A model generated the notes under the pieces. The model saw only the letters and a program-made list of their open reading frames with translations. It made no database searches and had not been told where the DNA came from. Shown here piece after piece: positions 49,145 to 56,989 of a stretch of DNA of 64,000 nt. The first letter of the stretch is position 1, and each line of letters opens with the position of its first letter. The translations under genes and the position numbers were made by a program. This DNA is from an uncultured bacterium. GTDB lineage: Bacteria; Verrucomicrobiota; Lentisphaeria; Victivallales; Victivallaceae. The stretch lies in NCBI GenBank assembly GCA_900551245.1, contig URVC01000001.1, forward strand, positions 62,001-126,000, in the 5' to 3' direction.

Positions 49145-51304
49145 TCAGCGCGCGACTCGGTGCACGCCGGCAGAGAGCGTGCGGGTCGGCCCTCCCGGCA
49201 GAACCAGCTCCGCGGTCGTCCCCTCCGGCACCAGCAAGCGCAGTTCCGAACCGTTGAGCGCAAACGCGATCTCGCCATGGGGCGTCGGCACCACCGCTTC
49301 CACCTCCGCGAGATCCACCGGATTCGGCGCCACCCGGATGCGGCGGAATCCCGGTTCCAGCGGCTTGATTCCGGCGATCTCCGCCGGCAGCAGCGCACAC
49401 GGCCCGGCGGTCCAGCCGTGGCAGAAGCTGACATACAGCGCCCGGGCCTGCGGATCCGTTACGACCGGATACCTCCCCGGCGAAGCGTAGAATCCCTCAT
49501 AGAGCGTATCCGCACCGGCATCGAGATGCGCTCCCCATTCACGGCGGATCACCTCGAGCGCCTCCCGGCTATCCCCCCGGGCGAAAAGAAGTTCCAGAAG
49601 TTCATACAGACTGGTGGAGGAGCGCCGCATGCCCGGCTCCTCGAAGATCGATGTTTCGCGCATCAGCTTCTCCACTGCAACCTCCGTCCGTTCGACGAGG
49701 GCCCGGTAATGGCGAATCCGCTCCGGTTCCTCGGCAAGGAGCGCCACCTCAAGCGCGGTCCGGAGCGCCCGCAGATAGAGCCAGTTCAAATAGGGAGAGC
49801 GGCCAGACACCTTGTTCAGCACGATCATCCAGCTCGGCATGGGGTTTTCCGGAATGTCGATCAATCCATCCTCCCCGGCACGGGCGGAGAGCCAGTCGAC
49901 TGCGGCGAAGAGATTCTCCCGCAGCCGCAGAGGAAACGCATCGTCCCCGGTGAACAGCCGGTAGTCGTGAAACGCGATCACCCACCAGGCGACATAGTCC
50001 CACAGGATCGAAGAACCCTCCCCCATCGCCGACGGAATCGCCCCGTCGGCATATTGCACCGAGGCGATCTCCTCCCAGGAGAAGCGGAACAGCTCCTGAT
50101 CGCCGAAGAGGTAGTAGTTGTAAAGCGCCTCCGCCCGGGTGTCCCCGACCCAGAGGAAACGGTCGCGTTTGACGCCGTCGAGATAGTACTCCTGCATGCA
50201 GAGGTGAAGAGTCTTCCGCCCCGCCTCCCAGATCCGGTTGAGCAACGGGTCGGAGCAGTGAAAATAACCGCGGTACGACACCGGATAGAGAGTGGCGCGC
50301 ACCGTGAATCCGGAGAGCTCCGCCCCCTGCGGCGTGTCGAAGAGTTCGATTCGAACGAAACGAAATCCCACCCGCTGCCGGCTCTCATACTCCTGCACGC
50401 CCGCGCCGAGCATAACCTCCTCGTTCAGCATCCGGTAAAGCAGCTGATCCCGGGCCGGTTCGGCGAGACACTCCGCAAGGCTCTCCCCGTAGCGGATTCG
50501 GAGCCGGGCCCCCTTCGGCGACGCACAGCGGAACCGCAGAAATCCGACCGTCTCCGCCCCGAAGTCAAGCAGAAAAAACGGCCCCTCATACCGGCCGGAG
50601 CACTCCAGTTGAAACACGCCTTCCGCACCAGCGACAGCCCCTTCCACCTGAGGATAGGCAGCCACTTCCGCAAACGGCGCGGGCCGGGCATTCCAGCTGT
50701 TGCGATAACCGTCGCCGACGATGTCTGTCAACTCCGGCGGAACATCCTCCGCCGTTTCCCGCATCCGGAAAAACGGCGAATCGACTGCTTTCGGAATTTC
50801 TCCGACGAAAAACGGGGAACCTTGCAGACAGGGGATCACCCGCTCCGGATGATCCCCGGCATGTCCCCGCCACTGCGGCAATCCGGCATACTGGAGCGGT
50901 ACAATCCGCGCCCCGGCCCAGCCGCGATCGTCAAACTCCGGCAGAATCCACCCCCACTTCTCACAATCCGACGCGCGCCAGCTCCCGTCGGAAATCAGCT
51001 CAACCGCGCCGTCGCAACAGAGCTCCAGAGAGCATCCCCGGTGCCCGGAGTGGTTGAGGACGTGGACCGCCGCCAGATTCTCCCCCTCGTGCAGAAACGG
51101 CGTGACCTCGTAATCGCGGGTGTTGTTCCACTCATCGACCACCGCGACCAGCCGTCCATTGAGAAAAAGCTCGTATCCGGTGTCGGAAAAAATCCGCAGC
51201 ACAGCGCAGTGCGGCCTCGCCGCCAGCTGAAAACGGCGTCGCAAAAACGCCTCCTTCGCAGAAGCGCCCCAGATCGGTTGAACGGAATTCATCGACATTG
51301 CCAT
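49145..51304 (-). CDS. GH78-type alpha-L-rhamnosidase-like protein
   Basis: A 719-residue cytoplasmic enzyme (no signal peptide). N-terminal beta-sandwich modules (1 to about 320) are followed by an (alpha/alpha)6 barrel (about 340-640) and a C-terminal beta-sandwich. LDGVKRDRFLWVGDTRAEA corresponds to the acidic catalytic loop of GH78, which is usually written DCPQRDERLGWTGD; the middle Glu of RDE is not present here. SFCHGWTAGPCALLPAEIAGIKPLEPGFRRIRVAPN is the typical GH78 end. It is expected to release alpha-linked deoxysugars, but the changed loop makes rhamnose specificity uncertain. The start ATG (51302-51304) follows AGGGGG and lies inside the end of the LacI gene (16-base overlap). 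Confidence 0.8.
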   Translation of the reverse strand: MAMSMNSVQPIWGASAKEAFLRRRFQLAARPHCAVLRIFSDTGYELFLNGRLVAVVDEWNNTRDYEVTPFLHEGENLAAVHVLNHSGHRGCSLELCCDGAVELISDGSWRASDCEKWGWILPEFDDRGWAGARIVPLQYAGLPQWRGHAGDHPERVIPCLQGSPFFVGEIPKAVDSPFFRMRETAEDVPPELTDIVGDGYRNSWNARPAPFAEVAAYPQVEGAVAGAEGVFQLECSGRYEGPFFLLDFGAETVGFLRFRCASPKGARLRIRYGESLAECLAEPARDQLLYRMLNEEVMLGAGVQEYESRQRVGFRFVRIELFDTPQGAELSGFTVRATLYPVSYRGYFHCSDPLLNRIWEAGRKTLHLCMQEYYLDGVKRDRFLWVGDTRAEALYNYYLFGDQELFRFSWEEIASVQYADGAIPSAMGEGSSILWDYVAWWVIAFHDYRLFTGDDAFPLRLRENLFAAVDWLSARAGEDGLIDIPENPMPSWMIVLNKVSGRSPYLNWLYLRALRTALEVALLAEEPERIRHYRALVERTEVAVEKLMRETSIFEEPGMRRSSTSLYELLELLFARGDSREALEVIRREWGAHLDAGADTLYEGFYASPGRYPVVTDPQARALYVSFCHGWTAGPCALLPAEIAGIKPLEPGFRRIRVAPNPVDLAEVEAVVPTPHGEIAFALNGSELRLLVPEGTTAELVLPGGPTRTLSAGVHRVAR

Positions 51305-52323
51305 GTGACTGCCCCCTGTCCCAGTGTTTGAAAAAAAGGATCGTTGTTCATCGCTTCCCGGACCGCCGTTCGCTCCTCCGGCACAAGAAAACGAACCGGA
51401 GCAAGCAAATCGCGCGTTGCTCCGCCGGGATCGCCCATCGCCTCAAGAAGAGCTTCCGCCAGAAGCTCGACATACTCCTGAAACCCCGGCACGATCGATC
51501 CATCCGATCGGGCAAGCGGTATAAACGGCAGACTCCAGGAGTCGATCCAGAGCGGGGAACCGCCCAGCTGTTCCCGGAGAGTTCCGCCGTCGATTCCGGC
51601 AAAAGAGATCAATGCCTCCGGCTGAAACCGTCGCACTTCGGCGACGATCCCCGTCTCCGGCCGCAGCGCCGTACCGCAACGGAACGAACGGAACCGCATG
51701 CCCGCGCCCCTCCCCTCCGGCACCGACAGGAACTCCCGTTCGCCGTAACCGCTGGAGTCGGTGAGCAGCGCGACCCGCTTCACGCCGCGCCCGGCGAGGA
51801 ATCGTATCGCCTGCGTCAACGCCCCCCCGAAATCATATCGGACACAGTGGAACGGATGCCCCGGATGGTATTCGGTGAGAAAAACCGGACAGGCGGCGGC
51901 ACAGCGCCGCAACGGTTCTTCGACATATTCCGGGTGAAGCGTGTAGACCAGCGCATCGACGTCGAGTTGCATCATGGATTCGAGAAGTTCCCGTTCCCGC
52001 GCCGATTCATACCGGGTGATGCCGAGAATGACGCGATAGCCGGCATCCTCGAGCCGCGTCATCAGGGATTCCGCAAAACAGGAGGCGACCGGTCCGGAAA
52101 TCCGCCCCAGAATCACGCCGACGACATGGCTTCTGCCGCCCCGCAGCAACTGTGCCGCCCGGTTTGGACGGTACCCGAGCGCCCGGATTGCCTCGTCGAT
52201 CCGCCGTTTCGTCTCCTCCGAGCCCCACACCTTCGGATTCCGGTTGAGATACATCGAAACCAGCGAACGGGAAACCCCCGCCCGTTCCGCCACATCCTGT
52301 GCGGTAACCTTGCGAATCGACAT
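51289..52323 (-). CDS. LacI-family transcriptional regulator
   Basis: A 344-residue LacI/GalR repressor: helix-turn-helix VTAQDVAERAGVSRSLVSMYLNRNPKVWG with hinge, then a periplasmic-binding-protein-like sensor. AAGGAGG stands six bases before the ATG. It is co-translated with the downstream GH78-type gene and divergent from the RND efflux genes. A perfect 24-bp palindrome lies eleven bases upstream of its start codon, just downstream of its own predicted -10 box, which fits autorepression. Confidence 0.93.
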   Translation of the reverse strand: MSIRKVTAQDVAERAGVSRSLVSMYLNRNPKVWGSEETKRRIDEAIRALGYRPNRAAQLLRGGRSHVVGVILGRISGPVASCFAESLMTRLEDAGYRVILGITRYESARERELLESMMQLDVDALVYTLHPEYVEEPLRRCAAACPVFLTEYHPGHPFHCVRYDFGGALTQAIRFLAGRGVKRVALLTDSSGYGEREFLSVPEGRGAGMRFRSFRCGTALRPETGIVAEVRRFQPEALISFAGIDGGTLREQLGGSPLWIDSWSLPFIPLARSDGSIVPGFQEYVELLAEALLEAMGDPGGATRDLLAPVRFLVPEERTAVREAMNNDPFFQTLGQGAVTWQCR

Positions 52324-52333
52324 GCACTCCTCC

Positions 52334-52383
52334 TTGATATGTCACGTGACATATCAATATATATCCACTATTGAAAAATTCAA
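52334..52383 (-). promoter_or_regulatory. LacI promoter with perfect 24-bp operator palindrome
   Basis: The operator is TTGATATGTCAC (52334-52345) followed directly by its exact reverse complement (52346-52357), with central CG as in LacI-family sites. On the minus strand, TTGAAT (52383-52378) and TATATT (52361-52356) are 16 bases apart and form the lacI promoter, so the operator covers the start region. On the plus strand, the same palindrome begins with TTGATA at 52334, which could serve as a -35 box for TATATA at 52358. Confidence 0.85.
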
Positions 52384-52457
52384 ATTCTGCAGATGTTCCA
52401 TCTCCGTATTTTTTCGAAAAGGAGGTGCGACGATACAATATTCTTCCTCCCGGAACG

Positions 52458-52472
52458 TTACATGAAATGTAA
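52458..52472. promoter_or_regulatory. Second palindrome in the lacI-RND gap
   Basis: TTACAT-GAA-ATGTAA, a 6-bp inverted repeat with three central bases, lies 100 bp from the large palindrome and about 100 bp before the efflux adaptor gene. Its centre differs from the LacI-type site, so a different protein may bind. Confidence 0.4.
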
Positions 52473-52570
52473 GCCGGTTGGAGTTTTGTCGAAGTTCCAC
52501 CGGGCGGTCAATCCCGTGCCCGCCGTTGGGCCGTGGGTATTCACTCTGTTGCAACGCCAGGAGGAGCAAA

Positions 52571-53676
52571 ATGAAATATCTGTTCAGAGAAATGCTGTGC
52601 GCCGCAGTCTGCAGCCTATCAATTCCCCTCTTCGCCGCCGGCCCCGGTCAAGCAGCCGCGCTGTCGGTCGTCGGCGCGGAAAAGGTTGTCGAAGCGGAGG
52701 ACCATGACATCCGGCACTATACTGGACAGGTGGTCTCCCGTTCCGTCGTCAGCATCGTTCCGCGGGTCTCCGGCGAAATCCTCGAAGTCGGTTTCAAAGA
52801 CGGCGGAGTCGTCCGCAAAGGGCAGATGCTCTACAAACTCGATCCGGTCCAATACGAAGCCGCCGTCAAGGGAGCCGAGGCCAGCATCGAAAAGTGCAAG
52901 GCGGAACTCACCTACGCCCAGAGCAATTACAACCGGCTCAACCTGTTGTATGAGAAGCAGGCAACCAGTCTCGACACACTCGAAAGTGCCAAAGCGACCC
53001 TCGGCGCCGCCAAGGCCGCCCTGCTCTCCGCCGAAGCGGAACTCATCACCGCAAAGGACAACCTCAAAAACACCGTCATCACCGCCCCCAGGAGGGGATC
53101 GTCGGCGTCACCGCCTATACGCCGGGCAACTACATCACGCCCAATTCCGGCACACTGCTCACCATCATCCAGACCCAGCCGATACGGGTCCGCTTCTCCA
53201 TCAGCGTCGCCGACCTTTTCAGCATGTTCGGCTCCCACCGGGAACTGATGCAGAACGGCAGCGTCGAGGTCAAGCTGGCCGACGGGTCCCAATTTCCCGA
53301 ACGCGGCACCATCGAACTGCTCAACAACGAAGCTAATGCCAGAACCGACACCATCCAGATCTACGCGAGCTTCCCGAATGAAGAACGCAAACTTGTCATG
53401 GGAAACACCTTGACGGTAACTCTCTTCCGCGCCAACGGCAAAATGCTCCCCGCCGTCACTCCGTCGGCGCTGATGCACGATTCGAACGGCTCCTACGTCT
53501 ATGTTCTGGACGCGACGAACAAGGTGGAAAAGCGTTACGTCACTCCCGGCAACGCCACCGCTGAACAGCAGATGATCCTCTCCGGGGTGAAAAAAGATGA
53601 GATCGTCGTCACCAAGGGCACCCACAAAGTTCTGCCGGGAATGACCGTGGAACCGGAATTCGACAAGGAGAAATAA
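52571..53676 (+). pseudogene. RND efflux periplasmic adaptor (AcrA/MexA type), interrupted by a one-base frameshift
   Basis: The gene starts well (AGGAGG, ATG 52571, signal peptide MKYLFREMLCAAVCSLSIPLFAA) and encodes the barrel/lipoyl part HDIRHYTGQVVSRSVVSIVPRVSGEILEVGFKDG and the coiled-coil hairpin. At the run of five C at 53085-53089 the frame is lost: the first frame reads ITAPRRGSS, whereas the frame one base back continues the family sequence as QEGIVGVTAYTPGNYITPNSG and runs on through FSISVADLFSMFGSHRELM to the stop at 53676. One missing C restores a normal adaptor of about 368 residues. It could be a true mutation, strand-slippage variation or a sequencing error. The intact downstream pump argues for recent loss or error. 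Confidence 0.87.
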
Positions 53677-53680
53677 GATC

Positions 53681-56600
53681 ATGGTTTCCGCAATCTTCAT
53701 TGGACGCCCCCGGCTGGCGCTCGTCGTCAGTCTGGTCATGGTGCTGACCGGCATCATCTCCCTCGGCAAACTCCCGGTCGCGGAGTATCCGGAGATCACC
53801 CCGCCGACTCTGCACGTATCGGCCAGTTATCCCGGGGCCAGCGCCGAAGTCATCACCCAGACCGTCGCCATGCCGATCGAAGACGAGATCAACGGTGTCG
53901 ACGATCTGCTCTACTTCTCCTCCACCAGCGACAACTCCGGCAGCTACTCCTGTCAGGTGACCTTTCAGAGCGGTACCGACACCGATATCGCACTGGTCAA
54001 CCTGCAGAACGCAGTCAAACGCGCCGAAGTGAAACTGCCGTCGGATGTGACCAAAAACGGCATCAGCGTGCAGAAACGCGGCGGTGATATTCTCGCCATG
54101 TTCGCCTTCCTCACCGACGGCAAGAAAATGAATCTGATGGAGCTCAATAACTATGTCGACTCCAACATCAAGGATGCAATCAGCCGGATCGACGGCGTCT
54201 CCTCCGCGGAAGTGATGTCCTCGCAGGAGTACTCAATGCGCATCTGGCTGAATCCGTTGCGGATGTCCGGCCTCGGCATCTCCACCTCCGACATCACCAC
54301 CGCCGTGGAATCCCAGAACATTCAGGCCGCCGCCGGTTCCATCGGCACCGAACACTCCAACCGGTACATCAACTTCAAACTCAACGTCAAAGGGCGTCTG
54401 ATCCAGGCGGAGGAGTTCGGCAACATCATCCTCCGGCACGACACCGACGGCAGCATCGTTCGTCTGCGGGACGTCGCCGATGTCGAAATCGGCGCCAGCT
54501 CCTATGCGGGGAAAAGCATGTTCAACGGCCGCGAGTCCGTCGGGCTCGGCGTCTATCGCGCCCCGGATGCCAACGCTCTCGAAACGGTCAACAAGATCAA
54601 GGCGGAACTGGAGAAATGGGGGAAACTTCTCCCGGAGGGGGTGAGCTACGCCATCGCCTACGACCCCACCGAATTCATCAAAGTCTCGATGAAGGAGATC
54701 GTCACCACACTGGTTTCGGCGCTGCTGCTGGTGGTGCTGATCACTTGGCTCTTTCTGCAGGACTGGCGGGCGACGCTGATTCCCTCCATCGCGATTCCGG
54801 TCGCTCTGCTCGGAACCTTTCCGTTTCTGTACGCGCTCGATTACAGCATCAACGTGCTCACCATGTTCGGATTGATTCTGGTGGTCGGCTCCCTCTGCGA
54901 CGACGCGATCGTGGTGGTGGAAAACTGCCAGGCGCTGATGGAACGCGAGGGGCTTTCCCCCAAAGCGGCCGCGCTGAAGTGCATGAGCCAGATCACCGGC
55001 GCGATCATCGCGACCACGCTGGTGACTGTCGCCTGCTACGCGCCGCTGGCCTTTTACGGCGGCATGGTCGGGAACATCTACATGCAGTTTGCGGTTTCCA
55101 TGTGCATTGCGCTCTGCCTCTCGACTGTCGTGGCGATGACATTGAGTCCGGCGCTCTGCGCCCTTCTGCTGCGCAAGCCGGATGGCCACGTGCCGGTGAT
55201 CTTCCGCCCCTTCAACCGGGTGCTGGACGGCAGCCGGAAACTTTACAGCTTTTTCGTCGCCTTTCTGGTCCGCCGGGCTCTGCTCACGCTGCTGCTGCTC
55301 GCCGCCGCCTGCGGCGCAGTCTGGCTCCTCTATGGCAAGATCGACAGCTCTTTTCTGCCGCAAGAAGACAAAGGGGAGATCATGTGTGATATCGAACTGC
55401 CGCGCGGCGCTTCCATCAGCAGAACTGACGCGGTTCTGGATGAATTTCTGAAAAAAATTGCCGATATCAAAGGAATCCGTTCCACAATGATCATCTCCGG
55501 AAAAAGCATGATTTCCGGGACCGGGGAAAATGTTGCCCGGGTAATCATCCGGCTCGATCCCTGGGATCAGCGCAAAACGCCGGAACTTCAGCTCGACTCC
55601 ATCCTCTCTCTGATCCAGCAGAAGACTGAAGATATCGCCGATGCCAGAATCACCTCCTTCACGCCGCCGGCGATCATGGGACTGGGCTCCACCGGAGGCG
55701 CCAACTTTCATCTCTGCGGCATCGGCGACATCAATCCAGGAGAGCTTGCGGAAATTGCGAAAAAATTTGCCATGAACCTTGCGAACAGTTCGGAGACCCG
55801 TTACGCCACAACCTCCTATAACGCCGACACGCCGCAGCTTTTCCTGGACATCAACCGGGAAAAGGCGGAAACGCTCGGCGTCGCCACCGGAACGATCTTC
55901 TCCACACTGCAAAGCAAACTTGCTTCATTGTATATCAACGACTTCACCTTTCTCGGACGGAACTACGAAGTAAAGATGCAGTCCACCGCGAACAACCGCG
56001 CCACGCTGGACAACGTCCGCGAGATTCAGGTGCCGAATGACGACGGTGAAATGGTTCCCCTGAGTTCACTCGGCACACTCCGCTACATGGTCGGCCCCAG
56101 TCAGATCACCCGCTACAACAAAATGACCAGCGCCGAACTCAACGCGCAGTCGGCCCCCGGCGTCAGTTCTCAGCGGCTCTTTGAACTGGTCGAGGGGACG
56201 GAACTGCCCTCCAACTACCACGTGGAGTGGACCGGCCTCAGTTATCAGGAGAAGCAGAACCATGGACAAATCGTCTATCTGATGCTCCTGGCGCTGCTTT
56301 TCGCCTACCTCTTTCTGGTCGCGCAGTACGAGAGCTGGACGATTCCGGTTCCCGTCATGTTCGCAGTCACCTTCGCCCTTCTCGGCGCTCTGCTCGGGTT
56401 GCTCATCAGTGGCGAAACCATGAGCATCTACGCACAGCTCGGCATGGTGATGCTGATCGGACTCGCCGCCAAGAATGCGATTCTGATGGTGGAGTTCTCC
56501 AAACAGGAGCGCGAGAGCGGCAAGAGCGTCTTCGAAGCCGCGATGAACGGCGCCAACCTCCGCTACCGCGCGGTGCTGATGACCGCCTGGAGCTTCCTCT

Positions 56601-56821
56601 TCGGCGTCTTCCCGCTGGTGATCGCCACCGGTGCCGGTTCCGGCAGCCGCCGCGCCATCGGCATCACCACCTTCTCCGGCATGGTGGTCGCCACGCTGAT
56701 CGGCATCGTCTTCACCCCGGCGCTCTACGCCGCATTCCAGCGGATTCGCGAGTGGATCAAAGGGAAACTTCACCTCGCCTCTCCCTCCGGCGGAGAGAAT
56801 CCGATGGAAAATCAGCTGTAA
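53681..56821 (+). CDS. RND multidrug efflux transporter (AcrB/HAE1 family)
   Basis: A 1046-residue inner-membrane proton-driven pump. Two homologous halves each have one plus five transmembrane helices and a large periplasmic domain. Typical segments are FIGRPRLALVVSLVMVLTGIISL, PVAEYPEITPPTLHVSASYPGASAEVI, GTDTDIALVNLQNAVKRAE, VVGSLCDDAIVVVENC (the helix-4 DD proton relay), MTLSPALCALLLRKP and YESWTIPVPVMFAVTFALLGA. HAE1-type pumps expel hydrophobic drugs, dyes or bile acids. ATG follows AAGGAG, four bases after the adaptor stop. No TolC-type outer-membrane channel gene is present; a terminator follows. Confidence 0.95.
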   Translation: MVSAIFIGRPRLALVVSLVMVLTGIISLGKLPVAEYPEITPPTLHVSASYPGASAEVITQTVAMPIEDEINGVDDLLYFSSTSDNSGSYSCQVTFQSGTDTDIALVNLQNAVKRAEVKLPSDVTKNGISVQKRGGDILAMFAFLTDGKKMNLMELNNYVDSNIKDAISRIDGVSSAEVMSSQEYSMRIWLNPLRMSGLGISTSDITTAVESQNIQAAAGSIGTEHSNRYINFKLNVKGRLIQAEEFGNIILRHDTDGSIVRLRDVADVEIGASSYAGKSMFNGRESVGLGVYRAPDANALETVNKIKAELEKWGKLLPEGVSYAIAYDPTEFIKVSMKEIVTTLVSALLLVVLITWLFLQDWRATLIPSIAIPVALLGTFPFLYALDYSINVLTMFGLILVVGSLCDDAIVVVENCQALMEREGLSPKAAALKCMSQITGAIIATTLVTVACYAPLAFYGGMVGNIYMQFAVSMCIALCLSTVVAMTLSPALCALLLRKPDGHVPVIFRPFNRVLDGSRKLYSFFVAFLVRRALLTLLLLAAACGAVWLLYGKIDSSFLPQEDKGEIMCDIELPRGASISRTDAVLDEFLKKIADIKGIRSTMIISGKSMISGTGENVARVIIRLDPWDQRKTPELQLDSILSLIQQKTEDIADARITSFTPPAIMGLGSTGGANFHLCGIGDINPGELAEIAKKFAMNLANSSETRYATTSYNADTPQLFLDINREKAETLGVATGTIFSTLQSKLASLYINDFTFLGRNYEVKMQSTANNRATLDNVREIQVPNDDGEMVPLSSLGTLRYMVGPSQITRYNKMTSAELNAQSAPGVSSQRLFELVEGTELPSNYHVEWTGLSYQEKQNHGQIVYLMLLALLFAYLFLVAQYESWTIPVPVMFAVTFALLGALLGLLISGETMSIYAQLGMVMLIGLAAKNAILMVEFSKQERESGKSVFEAAMNGANLRYRAVLMTAWSFLFGVFPLVIATGAGSGSRRAIGITTFSGMVVATLIGIVFTPALYAAFQRIREWIKGKLHLASPSGGENPMENQL

Positions 56822-56833
56822 TTTCTCCATCCT

Positions 56834-56869
56834 GCGGCGCCTCCATAAACCATGGGGGGCGCCGCTTTG
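56834..56869 (+). terminator. Terminator of the RND operon
   Basis: GCGGCGCCTCC (56834-56844) pairs with GGGGGCGCCGC (56855-56865), one wobble, around a ten-base loop, then TTTGCTG and an AT-rich stretch. Confidence 0.75.
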
Positions 56870-56966
56870 CTGTAAAATTATTTTTATTTTTTATCATAAA
56901 TTAATTTGCAAAACCTCCATTTCTGAAGTACACTTTATTGCTGTAAATCTATTCTTATTTTTTTAC
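56867..56966 (+). repeat. Imperfect 29-bp direct repeat in the AT-rich gap
   Basis: Copies at 56867-56895 and 56938-56966 both begin TTGCTGTAAA, continue with similar T-rich bases, and agree at 25 or 26 of 29 positions by eye. They are 71 bp apart and flank the predicted promoter of the dehydratase gene. Confidence 0.6.
56906..56934 (+). promoter_or_regulatory. Predicted promoter of the sugar-acid operon
   Basis: TTGCAA (56906-56911) and TACACT (56929-56934) are 17 bases apart, 55 bases before the dehydratase start codon, in a strongly AT-rich gap. Confidence 0.5.
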
Positions 56967-56989
56967 AACGATAAAACAGGAATGCAGAA

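Noticed and set aside
46817..51331. Long antisense open frames opposite the LVIVD propeller gene and the GH78-type gene
   Set aside because: Their translations are Arg/Pro/Gly-rich without domains, and the genes on the other strand are well supported.
53085..53092. Programmed -1 frameshifting as the explanation for the RND adaptor frame change
   Set aside because: There is no X-XXY-YYZ tandem slippery site and no clear downstream structure; a missing C in the homopolymer is simpler.
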